From Halanaerobiaceae bacterium ANBcell28 (lineage in GTDB: Bacteria > Bacillota > Halanaerobiia > Halanaerobiales > DTU029), in contig JBBJJH010000020.1 of assembly GCA_037623315.1 (NCBI GenBank), positions 1 to 64,000 of the forward strand: DNA of 64,000 nucleotides, in the 5' to 3' direction. Shown in pieces: positions 5,919-14,059 of this stretch. The notes beneath the pieces were generated by a model. That model was not told where the DNA came from. It did not search any database and saw only the letters and a list, made by a program, of their open reading frames with translations. A program made the position numbers and the translations under genes. The stretch's first letter is position 1. Each line of letters opens with the position of its first letter.

Positions 5919-6225
5919 GTATGATATTGATATTACTAAACCTGCTGAAAAAGATTTATACCTAATAGGAAGATATATTGCTGATGAATTATTAGAACCC
6001 AATAAGTCAGTTGAGGTAGTTGATAAAATAGCTAATGAAATTTTCAAACTAGGAGAAATGCCTTTAAGGAATGCCATAGTAGATGATGATAACTTGGCAT
6101 CACAAGGCATAAGAAAATTTATAATAGATAATTATATTGTATTCTATATTGTTAATGAAGAAAAGAAGAAAGTAACAATTGTTAGGATACTATATAAAAG
6201 AAGAATTTGGATAGACGTTTTATAA
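5911..6225 (+). CDS. ParE/RelE-type toxin
   Basis: A 104-residue member of the RelE/ParE superfamily. It shows ITKPAEKDLYLIGRYIADEL at the N-terminus, a central GEMPLRNAIVDDDNLASQGIR, and the strand pair YIVFYIVNEEKKKVTIVRILYKRRIW. The tail with basic and aromatic residues is typical of these toxins. ParE poisons DNA gyrase while RelE cuts mRNA on the ribosome; the partner type and the longer N-terminal helix favour ParE-like, but the target cannot be settled from sequence. A short GAGC/GCTC hairpin with a T-rich tail follows at 6264-6290. Confidence 0.85.
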   Translation: MSRYDIDITKPAEKDLYLIGRYIADELLEPNKSVEVVDKIANEIFKLGEMPLRNAIVDDDNLASQGIRKFIIDNYIVFYIVNEEKKKVTIVRILYKRRIWIDVL

Positions 6226-6263
6226 TTATTAAATATCGTATAGTATATTATCACAATAATAAT

Positions 6264-6290
6264 GGGGAGCTTTAGCTCTCTTTATTTTTA
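6264..6290 (+). terminator. weak terminator after the ParE-type gene
   Basis: GGAGC (6266-6270) pairs with GCTCT (6275-6279), including one G-U pair, followed by a T-rich tail. Confidence 0.4.
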
Positions 6291-6354
6291 TGCATTTACA
6301 TAGTCACGGTGAGCCTTATCATTTGTAGTGCATAAAACAATGGGACCCCTTGGG
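6287..6354 (+). repeat. 80-base hairpin repeat, copy C, truncated
   Basis: Third copy of the element seen at 2157 and 3133. It stops inside the apical hairpin, after GGGACCCCTTGGG, where the sequence jumps to a copy of the MNT gene end. The junction marks a rearrangement. Confidence 0.6.
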
Positions 6355-6502
6355 AAAGTGGTATATATTCTATTCTACCCATTAAAGATGAGGTAAAGGA
6401 AGATGGTGTTAGACTTTAATGGATAATAATCGTATAGAAATGTCTCAATATTGGATGGAAAAGGTAAGGAAGAGCTTTGCTACAGCAAATAGACATTCCT
6501 GA
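6355..6502 (+). pseudogene. second MNT/HEPN copy, junction fragment
   Basis: Nearly identical to 3805-3935. It reads the last 20 residues of the MNT protein, a stop, then ATG 6419 and the first 27 residues of the HEPN protein (MDNNRIEMSQYWMEKVRKSF and on) before TGA at 6500-6502. It shows the undamaged frame across the site where the first copy is shifted. Confidence 0.7.
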
Positions 6503-6527
6503 TGTAAGAAAGGGTAACAAAATATTC

Positions 6528-6592
6528 TTGTATTTTCTTCTTTAGATGTTTATAATATTAATATAGTTTTAATCCACGCGAGTAACGGAGAT
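6528..6592 (+). pseudogene. remnant of a second type III TA promoter and first antitoxin repeat
   Basis: TTGTAT (6528-6533), 17-base spacer and TATAAT (6551-6556), then TTAATCC, ACGCGAGTAACGGAGAT (6576-6592). The second block differs by one base from 2383-2398 with its flank. Only the 5' half of one pseudoknot repeat remains; the distal strand, the other repeats and the terminator are absent. The promoter may still fire. Confidence 0.65.
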
Positions 6593-6676
6593 CTATATAC
6601 TGGTGTGGTATTCATCCTTATGGAAGTATGATAAAATTAAATTGTACAGAAAAATTTTATGATCGGGAGGGGTAAT

Positions 6677-7243
6677 ATGTCTAAATTTAATGACATAGAT
6701 TTAATGGATAAAGATAGTCTATTGGAAATTTTAAGTTATCTCAATGAACGGCTAAAAGAAAATCAATTACAACTTGAGATAACAATATATGGTGGTTCTA
6801 TTATGACAATGGTTTATGATAATAGACCTGCTACAAAAGATATAGATTGTGTATTTAGTGAAACAAACTTAAAGATATTGGATAACATACTAAAACTTAT
6901 CAAGTTTACATATAATCTTTCAGACAATTGGATAAATGAAGAAATTAAAGAACCTTTAAAATTCCTCTTAAAAGAGGATAAAGAAACCTATAAATTATAT
7001 TCTAATTTAAAAATTTTAAAACCAAAAGCAGAACAATTACTTGCAATGAAAGTACTGGCAGCTAGGCCTGAACCGGCTAAAGATTTTGTAGATGCTTATA
7101 TATTGTGTAAAGATTTGAATATTACTACAAAAACTGAGCTATTAGATATAGTTTCGGATTATATTTCTCTAACACTTTTAGGAGAAAGACAAATAAAATT
7201 TATTAAGTATTTAGGAGATGATTTAGGATATGATTGGAAATAA
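6677..7243 (+). CDS. DUF6036/AbiEii-like nucleotidyltransferase
   Basis: A 188-residue protein resembling the DUF6036 nucleotidyltransferase family. ITIYGGSIMTMVYDNRPATK followed by DIDCVF supplies the GG/GS and D-x-D elements of the nucleotidyltransferase fold. LLAMKVLAARPEPAKDFVDA is the conserved K-x-x-A-R-D-x-x-D-type segment found in this family and in AbiEii-like toxins. ATG 6677 is chosen over ATG 6659 because GGGAGGGG lies just upstream of it. It overlaps the next gene by 14 bases. The pair is probably a TA-like module, but which is toxin and which antitoxin is not known to me. Confidence 0.68.
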   Translation: MSKFNDIDLMDKDSLLEILSYLNERLKENQLQLEITIYGGSIMTMVYDNRPATKDIDCVFSETNLKILDNILKLIKFTYNLSDNWINEEIKEPLKFLLKEDKETYKLYSNLKILKPKAEQLLAMKVLAARPEPAKDFVDAYILCKDLNITTKTELLDIVSDYISLTLLGERQIKFIKYLGDDLGYDWK

Positions 7244-7607
7244 ATATTTGAAAGGACTATTTGAGTTCCAAGATGAAGATACAACTATAAATCAATTACT
7301 AGAATTATTAAAATCTAAAGATATGAAATTTATAAATAGTTTATATGAACCAATAGCTATAGATAACTGTACTTATGAAGAAATAAACTATTTAATTAAA
7401 ATCTCAGCTTTAATAGATTATTATTTGCAGTTACATAAGATAGAGGTTCCCTCCTGGTTACGGGATGAAAGGTTATCGTTTGAAAAACCTTATTTTTATC
7501 CGAAGAGATTAAGTGATTTTGAAAAAGTAAAGTTGCAATATGTAAATCCTTCTCCATTTAAAGCACGAAATGTTTATTTTGATTTACATGGTATTGAAAG
7601 AATTTAA
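7230..7607 (+). CDS. partner protein of the DUF6036 nucleotidyltransferase
   Basis: A 125-residue protein read from ATG 7230, overlapping the upstream gene. A helical N-terminal half is followed by VPSWLRDERLSFEKPYFYPK and PSPFKARNVYFDLHGIERI. I have a sense that proteins with this W-x-x-D-x-R ... F-x-x-R-N-x-F ending sit beside DUF6036 genes in other genomes, but I cannot name the family. Tight overlap suggests co-translation and perhaps complex formation. Toxin or antitoxin role is inferred from context only. Confidence 0.6.
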   Translation: MIGNKYLKGLFEFQDEDTTINQLLELLKSKDMKFINSLYEPIAIDNCTYEEINYLIKISALIDYYLQLHKIEVPSWLRDERLSFEKPYFYPKRLSDFEKVKLQYVNPSPFKARNVYFDLHGIERI

Positions 7608-7751
7608 ATAATTCTAAACCAGTAGCAGTAAATAAAGATAAAGTGATTACACAAGCAAATTATGAAGCCTTGATAAAGAAAATGGGTAACAGTCATTACT
7701 TACATCCATACAATAAAAGATGGTTGGTGCTATCTTGATCATTCTTTTAAT

Positions 7752-7835
7752 GGTAAGGGTAACCTCTATGACAATGCTTGTAATGCTTGTATAGAATCAT
7801 TTCACGCTTCATTAAAGAAAGAGGAAGTCGACTAG
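7752..7835 (+). mobile_element. IS3-family transposase (OrfB) C-terminal fragment
   Basis: The frame reads GKGNLYDNACNACIESFHAS then LKKEEVD and stop. This matches the catalytic-end motif of IS3-type OrfB, in which the E of the DDE triad lies in the (I/V)ESFxxxLKxE segment. A six-base duplication (ACN repeated) interrupts the motif. Residues WCYLDHSF in the preceding 30 bases may belong to the same gene. No terminal repeats or other parts of the element are visible. Confidence 0.6.
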
Positions 7836-7874
7836 ACAATATAGGATTCACGGATTACATTATTATATAAAAAT
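7829..7874 (+). pseudogene. fragment of a second type III toxin gene
   Basis: CGACTAGACAATATAGGATT and the following 20-odd bases repeat positions 2800-2842 inside the type III toxin gene, with a three-base TTA insertion. The fragment is fused directly to the IS3 remnant. Together with the half antitoxin repeat at 6571-6592 it outlines a second, destroyed type III locus. Confidence 0.65.
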
Positions 7875-7884
7875 CTTAGCCCAG

Positions 7885-8346
7885 TTAAAAAACTTTAAAA
7901 AGCCTTATTTCTGAATTCTCTTTAGATATTATCTTTACAATCTTTTTAGCAACTTTTTCAAAGCGATATATTTCAGACTGTGGAAAACATAAGATTTGTT
8001 GATTTTTATTATGTACTGTGAAACTTAAAAAAGCTATATTATCTGAAAGCTCTATTTTTATTTCTTCAATACTTTCAAGTTGAAGAGAGTTGTACCTTAT
8101 CTTCTTTTTGCTTTTTAAATAATCTGGATTAAAAGAAAACACAGCCAGATGTTTGTCAGTAACAATTAAGTAGTTTTTATGCATAATAGCAGTTAAGTCT
8201 AAATCACTTTCGCTGACTATTAGTATTTCTTCATCAGCGAATAAATCCTTCACTAGCTCTTTAATTTTATCTGGTAACTTATTAAATTTAAGATCTTTAA
8301 TTTTTTTCTTAAGACTTGCCGATAAGTTTTCAATTTTATCTTTCAT
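7885..8346 (-). CDS. hypothetical protein with a PH-like domain
   Basis: A 153-residue protein. The start is ATG 8346 because GGAGGT precedes it closely; ATG 8367 lacks such a site. A charged helical N-terminus is followed by EEILIVSESDLDLTAIMHKNYLIVTDKHLAVFSF, the strand pattern of bacterial PH (bPH/YokE-like) domains, and then a C-terminal amphipathic helix (FEKVAKKIVKIISKE). There is no signal peptide or membrane segment. Such domains usually bind protein or lipid partners. The gene separates the TA island from the outer-membrane protein gene and has no operon partner. Function unknown. Confidence 0.6.
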   Translation of the reverse strand: MKDKIENLSASLKKKIKDLKFNKLPDKIKELVKDLFADEEILIVSESDLDLTAIMHKNYLIVTDKHLAVFSFNPDYLKSKKKIRYNSLQLESIEEIKIELSDNIAFLSFTVHNKNQQILCFPQSEIYRFEKVAKKIVKIISKENSEIRLFKVF

Positions 8347-8594
8347 ATAATACCTCCATGTGAACATCTCTATCCAAAGCAGAGATTTAGATGATCTTTT
8401 ACCCTTTTGATAAATTTCTAGTAATTAATATTTTACTTAAAGATTTCACATTTAAATAGCTAATAATTTCCAAGCACATCATAAGAATATGAAAATATTA
8501 TACAAATGTCAAGTGATTTGTGAATAATTTTGTAACGTATTTCTCAGAATAGGAATATAATCTAAAAGATGAAAAAATTCTGAGGAGTGATGTA

Positions 8595-9383
8595 ATGAAA
8601 AAGAAATTTGTGTTATTAAGTATTACAATTTTGTTTACACTATTGTTTGTGACAAACGTTGGAGCAGCAGAAATAGTAGGTGGATATATACATGGAGGTA
8701 TAAACCAAAGAGATTTAATTGAAAACGGCCCATATCCTCAAGTATCAGGTATAATTGATTTAGCTGAGTGGGGTCTAGTGTATTTGGAAGATGAAGGCAT
8801 AATAGAAATTAATCAACTTAGAAACAGTAAGTTTGATAATGGTAATTTAAACGACATTGGCTATTATATAGGAGTAAATACTGGTCTGTATGAAAACCTT
8901 ACATTTACATTTGAAAGAATAAGAGTAAGAAACGAACAGGAATTTTATAGTGATTTTGATATTGATAGCGATAATGTTGTATTAGATTGTGATATGTTTA
9001 TACACACTAATTTAAGGAGTGTCTCTGCAACAATATATCCTGAGATAAATAACTACTTTAGTGTTATAGCAGGAGTAGGCTATTATTATGGTAATACAGT
9101 ATATGGTCTCTCAGCAGAAGCAAGATTAAATGATGATTTATTAGAAGACTATAGTTCAAGATATACCTACGATTTCAAAGATAATATTGGCTTTAGAGTC
9201 GGACTTAATTTTGAATATCCTCTTGATCAAGGTGTTACTTTAAATTTAGGTGCAGATTATAGGTATTTAAAAATGGAAGTAGATACAGTAAGTGATAGAA
9301 ATGGTGAATTAGATATAAGTATAGATGAAAAACTAGACCTGGGAGGAACAAGTGCAAGAATCGGTTTATCCTATGCTTTTTAA
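8595..9383 (+). CDS. putative outer-membrane beta-barrel protein
   Basis: A 262-residue protein with a clear signal peptide (MKKKFVLLSITILFTLLFVT, cleavage after GAA near residue 25). It then shows alternating hydrophobic strands and ends ARIGLSYAF. A C-terminal aromatic residue in a last amphipathic strand is the recognition signal for barrel insertion by BamA. It would sit in the outer membrane, which marks the host as diderm. GAGGAGTG precedes the ATG. It is a single-gene unit closed by a terminator at 9430-9457. The ligand or transport role is unknown. Confidence 0.75.
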   Translation: MKKKFVLLSITILFTLLFVTNVGAAEIVGGYIHGGINQRDLIENGPYPQVSGIIDLAEWGLVYLEDEGIIEINQLRNSKFDNGNLNDIGYYIGVNTGLYENLTFTFERIRVRNEQEFYSDFDIDSDNVVLDCDMFIHTNLRSVSATIYPEINNYFSVIAGVGYYYGNTVYGLSAEARLNDDLLEDYSSRYTYDFKDNIGFRVGLNFEYPLDQGVTLNLGADYRYLKMEVDTVSDRNGELDISIDEKLDLGGTSARIGLSYAF

Positions 9384-9429
9384 TTAAAAGAGAATAACTA
9401 TAATTATAATTTAATAACTATATGTATAA

Positions 9430-9457
9430 CAAACCCTCTGTTTTTGCAGAGGGTTTT
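9430..9457 (+). terminator. terminator after the barrel gene
   Basis: AAACCCTCTG and CAGAGGGTTT form a perfect stem with a TTTTTG-type loop, ending in a T-run. Confidence 0.85.
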
Positions 9458-9649
9458 TGCTTGCCGTCATTTTTTATGCTACTTATTTTTAATTTATAAA
9501 AAAAAGAAGGAAAAGATTAGTATTTATAGAATATAACAAAAGTACCAAAAAATACCGCTAAAACACAGATAATTCTTTTTAGTAATTATAAATAAGAATT
9601 ATCCTTGTTTTAAATACAATAAATACTATAAAAGGAGATGAATTATTTA

Positions 9650-12376
9650 ATGTTTAAGTCAAAGTTCAGAAGTTCAGTATTTGCAGTTACTGTAGTTTTA
9701 TTAGTTTTAGTAATGCTTAGTGGAAATGTTTTAGGTGCTCCTGTATATGAAGAAGAAATGATGATGCGTCAGCCTAATGGAGCAGAAGTAATGACTATAG
9801 TCACAGGTGATGAATATTACTTACATGTAGAAAGTATTGATGGATATACTCTAGTAGAAGATGAATATGGTTGGCTATCTTATGCATATCTAAGCGAAGA
9901 TGGTAATGAATTGCTATCTACTGGTATTAGATACTGGGGAGATGAGATAAACGATTTATACTATAACAATCAGGAGATACCCAAACATATTCAGATAAGT
10001 AATGAAGCCTTACGAGAAAAAATTAATAAAGCGATAGAAGAACTTCACGGACATGAAACAGAGATGAGCACAGATAGTGGTGAAGTATATGGTTTTTCTC
10101 AAATAATGTCCTTGAGTGTAGAAGAAGATCCAGGCATAATGGACAGAATTCCTTTAAATCCAGTATCAGGAGAGATTACAGGTTTGACTGTTGTAGTTGA
10201 TTTTTCTGATACTAATAGACAAGAGTACAATAATTATGATTATGATTTAAATGATGTGCGTGATTTAATGAATGGTTTTGATGGCGAACCAAAATTTGGT
10301 ATCAATGGTTCTGTTAAAGATTATTTTCATGATATGTCAGGAGGCGAATTAATACTTAGACATGAGGTTCTTGGCTACTATGATGCAGGACATTCAGATC
10401 AATATAAGACAAGAAGCGATGTAAAAAAACTAATAGATGATGTCATAGATTATGTTAAAGAAAATCATGTAGATGTTTTAGACAAAATAAGCACAGAAAC
10501 ATCTTCAACAGGAAGAGAAGAAATAGTCTCTTTTAATATACTGTACACAGGTCCTATAAGAGGAAGTTGGGGAGTAGGTTTATGGCCTCATAAAAGTTCT
10601 TATAGAAAAGAAATAGTTGATGGTATTTATATAAATGATTATATGATATCACACATAGGATATTGGGGTTTTTCTGGATTCGGTACTATATGTCATGAAC
10701 TAGGTCATTCTGTATTAGGATATCCTGATTTATATGTAAGAGACGATGGTTTCGGAGTTGGAGCATATTGTCTAATGTCTAGCTCAGGTGGAAAAAATCC
10801 CCCCCCACTCAGTCCATATTTGAGAAGTATTGTATCTGGTTGGGGAGAAGTAATTAAGCTAAATGATATGATTGGTGAAGATGCTCCAAACTTTTATACT
10901 GATACAAATGGAAACTCAAAAGTCTTTTTATGGGAGAATCCGACTAATAACAAAGAGTATATTTTAATAGAAGGTATTAACCCAGAAGGAAGATATGCTA
11001 ACTTTCCTGAAGAAGGTGGTTTGTTAATTTGGCATGTAGATGAGACAGGAAATAATATTAGAAGTAAATCGTATCCTGATCATCATTATCTAGTTTCAGT
11101 AGTTCAGGCAGATGGCAACTTTGATTTAGAAAAAGGAAATAGCAGAATAGAAGCTAGTCACTTTTTTAGAGAGGATGATCACTTTGGCCATAATTCCAAG
11201 CATCCATCTAGGTGGCGAGATGGTTCTTACACAGGTCTAGGTGTTAGTCAAATATCTCGCAATTTCAATGAAGACTTAGAAACATTAGTCTATAATTTTA
11301 CTATAAGAGATAAAGAAGCAGTAGAATTTGAAGACGAGCAACTTAGTAGGTTACTAAAGTATTTAACAAGGAAATATAATGGCATATATATTCAGGATCT
11401 TTGGGATATGGATTCTTTATATGCGACTGGCCTTTCATCATTAGAGGGAATTGAATATCTTGTTAATTTGGAAGAATTAAGAGTAGAACATGGTAATGTA
11501 AGTGATATTTCACAAATAGCTTATTTACCTCACTTAAGTTATATTAGCTTCTGGGATAATCAGGTAGAAGATATAAGTGTGCTAAGTAATTTTGATAATA
11601 TAGAGTATTTAAATTTAAATGATAATAATATAAGTGATATTTCAAGTCTAAGAACGTTTTATAAAAATCGTAACAAGACTTTACATGAACTAGAACTTGA
11701 TCCAGCTAAAAATAATTTAGCACCTTTAGATTGTAGAAATGAGAATTATATAACTTATATTGAGTTAAATTTACACGGAGCAATTGATTTTGACATAAAA
11801 GTAAACATTGAAGATGATAATTTTAGAAGTATCATAAGAGAAAAACTAGATATAAAAGATGGAGAGGATATATTTGGAACAGACCTTCACGATCTCAAGT
11901 ATTTAGACATAAGTGGGGAAGGTATAAAAAGCCTTGAAGGTATTGAACTTTTTCCTAGTATAATCCAACTTAACGCTGATGATAATGAGATAAGTGATCT
12001 TAGTATATTAGCAAATACAAACTTAATGCTATACCAATTAAATAATAATAATATATCCGACGTTGGTCCTCTGCTGGAATTAGCAAATCTAGATAAAAAA
12101 TGGATTGAACTTGAAAACAATCCTTTTACTTTGGATGGTTATAGGGATTTATTGGAATTAGAAGCTAATGCTCGTTCAGTAAGAATTACTAATCGTCCAG
12201 GAGATGTAAACGGTGATGGAGTAGTAGATGAGCAAGACATAGCTTTACTTAGGGATTATATAATGGGTGTTGTAAGTGAAGATGAAATTGTTTTTGAAAA
12301 CGCTGATGTAAATAACGATGGTGTAATTAATACTGATGATAATGCTTTATTACGGAGATTTTTAAATGGACTGTAA
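9650..12376 (+). CDS. secreted M6-family metalloprotease with LRR and dockerin
   Basis: A protein of about 908 residues with four parts. First, a signal peptide (hydrophobic VFAVTVVLLVLVMLSG, cleavage after LGA near residue 32). Second, an M6 (immune-inhibitor-A-like) peptidase domain with the zinc motif HELGH near residue 350 and a downstream VGAYCLMSSSG turn. Third, leucine-rich repeats in two blocks (about 560-690 and 730-850) of the type SLEGIEYLVNLEELRVEHGN. Fourth, a C-terminal type I dockerin with two calcium loops, GDVNGDGVVDEQDIALLRDY and ADVNNDGVINTDDNALLRRF. It should be exported and tethered or assembled outside the cell. AAGGAG abuts ATG 9638, leaving no spacer, so ATG 9650, in frame, is the better start. 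No cohesin is encoded in this window. Confidence 0.88.
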   Translation: MFKSKFRSSVFAVTVVLLVLVMLSGNVLGAPVYEEEMMMRQPNGAEVMTIVTGDEYYLHVESIDGYTLVEDEYGWLSYAYLSEDGNELLSTGIRYWGDEINDLYYNNQEIPKHIQISNEALREKINKAIEELHGHETEMSTDSGEVYGFSQIMSLSVEEDPGIMDRIPLNPVSGEITGLTVVVDFSDTNRQEYNNYDYDLNDVRDLMNGFDGEPKFGINGSVKDYFHDMSGGELILRHEVLGYYDAGHSDQYKTRSDVKKLIDDVIDYVKENHVDVLDKISTETSSTGREEIVSFNILYTGPIRGSWGVGLWPHKSSYRKEIVDGIYINDYMISHIGYWGFSGFGTICHELGHSVLGYPDLYVRDDGFGVGAYCLMSSSGGKNPPPLSPYLRSIVSGWGEVIKLNDMIGEDAPNFYTDTNGNSKVFLWENPTNNKEYILIEGINPEGRYANFPEEGGLLIWHVDETGNNIRSKSYPDHHYLVSVVQADGNFDLEKGNSRIEASHFFREDDHFGHNSKHPSRWRDGSYTGLGVSQISRNFNEDLETLVYNFTIRDKEAVEFEDEQLSRLLKYLTRKYNGIYIQDLWDMDSLYATGLSSLEGIEYLVNLEELRVEHGNVSDISQIAYLPHLSYISFWDNQVEDISVLSNFDNIEYLNLNDNNISDISSLRTFYKNRNKTLHELELDPAKNNLAPLDCRNENYITYIELNLHGAIDFDIKVNIEDDNFRSIIREKLDIKDGEDIFGTDLHDLKYLDISGEGIKSLEGIELFPSIIQLNADDNEISDLSILANTNLMLYQLNNNNISDVGPLLELANLDKKWIELENNPFTLDGYRDLLELEANARSVRITNRPGDVNGDGVVDEQDIALLRDYIMGVVSEDEIVFENADVNNDGVINTDDNALLRRFLNGL

Positions 12377-12391
12377 ATACAAAAGATAAAA

Positions 12392-12424
12392 AAAGATAAG
12401 CCCCTGAAACAGGGGCTTATCTTT
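12392..12424. terminator. bidirectional terminator
   Basis: AAAGATAAGCCCCTG and CAGGGGCTTATCTTT form a perfect 15-bp stem with loop AAA, shared by the converging protease gene and the dnaB operon. Confidence 0.85.
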
Positions 12425-12656
12425 ATTCAGGAAAAATTTTCTTTAACTCAGCTTTAAACTCTTCCTTTGAGTATCCTTGATAATCTTCTAATAAATCAAG
12501 TACTTTCTCAAATTGATCCTCACTAATCTCACCTAAACTATAGAGCTTTTCATAAGCATTAGTAAAAGCAAGAATTAAGCGAAAATCTAACTGGTCCATA
12601 CCAGCATTAGGTTTTCGTCTATTATTATTATTATTACTACTATTATCATTAAACAT
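12423..12656 (-). CDS. small hypothetical protein with Asn-rich N-terminus
   Basis: A 77-residue protein. The first 20 residues are MFNDNSSNNNNNRRKPNAGM, followed by a helical domain (LDFRLILAFTNAYEKLYSLG, EDQFEKVLDLLEDY, EEFKAELKKIFPE). ATG 12656 overlaps the last codons of dnaB (ATGTTTAA), so translation is coupled to the helicase. I do not recognise the family. Its position suggests an accessory protein of the replication operon, perhaps binding DnaB or the DnaD-like protein; this is inference only. Confidence 0.6.
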   Translation of the reverse strand: MFNDNSSNNNNNRRKPNAGMDQLDFRLILAFTNAYEKLYSLGEISEDQFEKVLDLLEDYQGYSKEEFKAELKKIFPE

Positions 12657-14028
12657 TAGGCATACCCGCCTCCAATGATAAATTTTCAGGATCAACAAAG
12701 CGAACGAACTCGTTCTCAAAGTATAACTTCACAGAACCAGTTTGCCCAGTTCTCTGCTTGGCTATTATAATATCTGTATCTCGTTCTGTTCCTTCTTCAA
12801 TAGCCTGCTCACGAGCAGCAGCACTAGTATGGGCATGACGATAGAGGAAGATAACACCATCAGCAACCTCCTCGATATTACCAGAATCCCTAAGATCAGA
12901 TAGAACTGGACGCTTATCTTGACGACTAGCAAAACTACGACTAATCTGTGATACCAATATAATAGGAGTCTCTAACTCAGAAGCCAGGTTTCTTAACTGC
13001 AAAACAGTCTGACCAACAGCCCTAGCAGTATTACTTGCTAGCTCCTCAGGTAACTGTACCATCTGTAAATAATCAACTAATACCAAACCTAAGTATCCAA
13101 ACTGAGCTTTAAACTTACGCAGTCTTGCCCGAATCTGAGCCAGATTAAGACCCCTCTCATCAGAGATAACCAAAGGTAATTCATGCAAATTATCCAGGGC
13201 CTTAGAAATCCTTTTATCTTCTTCTTCATTAGTTTCCCCTTGGCTGTATTTCCAAGCATTAACTCCTGCCTCCTGAACGATCATCCTATCCACAACCTCC
13301 TGGGCATCCATCTCCAGAGAGATAATTGCAACAGGGACATTGCGTTTAAGAACATTTTTAGCAACATTAATAGAAAAAGCCGTTTTTCCCATACTGGTAG
13401 AAGCAGCTATAACATTCAAATGTCCTTTTTTAAAACCACCAATTAAGTTATCCAGAGAGATAAAGCCAGTACGCAATCCTGTATCAGCCTCATTATGCTT
13501 CCTATCTACATAAGCCTGAAAAGAATTCATCAAAGCTTCTTCCATCATAAAAATATGCTTTTCAGCATCAGTATTTTCATTAGTAGCTTCAAAAACAATC
13601 TCCTGAGCCTTAGCCTGATAATCAGCAATACTTAAATCACTTTCATCTACCATTTTTTTAAGCTTGGAAGCAGCCTTTTTCAGTAATTGTTTTTGATAAT
13701 TCAATTTAAGTATCTCAACAGTTGGTTTAAACTCATCCAAAGTATTAAAACCAGAAGTCAATTGTTCAATAATTTGTTCAGGCTTTTTAATAATTCCATC
13801 CTTTTTTAACTTCAAGAACAATTTAGTTCTAGATATCTGATTATCTTGTTGAAACTGTTCTAAGAGAATTTCAAAAATCAACTGTGCTTGAGGATCTAGA
13901 AAATGTTTCATCTCTAGAGAATCAGCAACATCATCAATTTTTTCAGGATATTGCAAAAGAATACCTAGTAATTGAAATTCTGTACTACGGCTATTTATTT
14001 TTTCTATCATTTTTTCATTAGCAGCCAT
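12649..14028 (-). CDS. dnaB: replicative DNA helicase, DnaB family
   Basis: A 459-residue RecA-fold hexameric helicase. The N-terminal helical domain (about 1-150) and linker lead to GFISLDNLIGGFKKGHLNVI, Walker A ASTSMGKTA, Walker B LVLVDYLQM, the DnaB motif PIILVSQISR and the arginine-finger region RDSGNIEEVADGVIFLYR. Length and motif order fit DnaB. ATG 14028 is chosen because GAGGTG lies upstream; an in-frame ATG at 14070 overlaps the previous gene. It is preceded by a DnaD-like gene and followed by a 77-residue gene. Whether this is the only chromosomal dnaB cannot be known from this window; the usual Firmicutes dnaB neighbour rplI is absent. Confidence 0.9.
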   Translation of the reverse strand: MAANEKMIEKINSRSTEFQLLGILLQYPEKIDDVADSLEMKHFLDPQAQLIFEILLEQFQQDNQISRTKLFLKLKKDGIIKKPEQIIEQLTSGFNTLDEFKPTVEILKLNYQKQLLKKAASKLKKMVDESDLSIADYQAKAQEIVFEATNENTDAEKHIFMMEEALMNSFQAYVDRKHNEADTGLRTGFISLDNLIGGFKKGHLNVIAASTSMGKTAFSINVAKNVLKRNVPVAIISLEMDAQEVVDRMIVQEAGVNAWKYSQGETNEEEDKRISKALDNLHELPLVISDERGLNLAQIRARLRKFKAQFGYLGLVLVDYLQMVQLPEELASNTARAVGQTVLQLRNLASELETPIILVSQISRSFASRQDKRPVLSDLRDSGNIEEVADGVIFLYRHAHTSAAAREQAIEEGTERDTDIIIAKQRTGQTGSVKLYFENEFVRFVDPENLSLEAGMPNV

Positions 14029-14059
14029 TATTATCACCTCATTGTCTCTTTTGCAAAAC

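Noticed and set aside
1-8400. Integrative element or prophage with integrase and att sites
   Set aside because: No integrase, recombinase, phage gene or tRNA is seen. Only a transposase fragment (7752-7835) is present.
10798-10805. C8 run in the protease gene as a phase-variation tract
   Set aside because: The frame is intact across it (NPPPLSP) and nothing else suggests variation.
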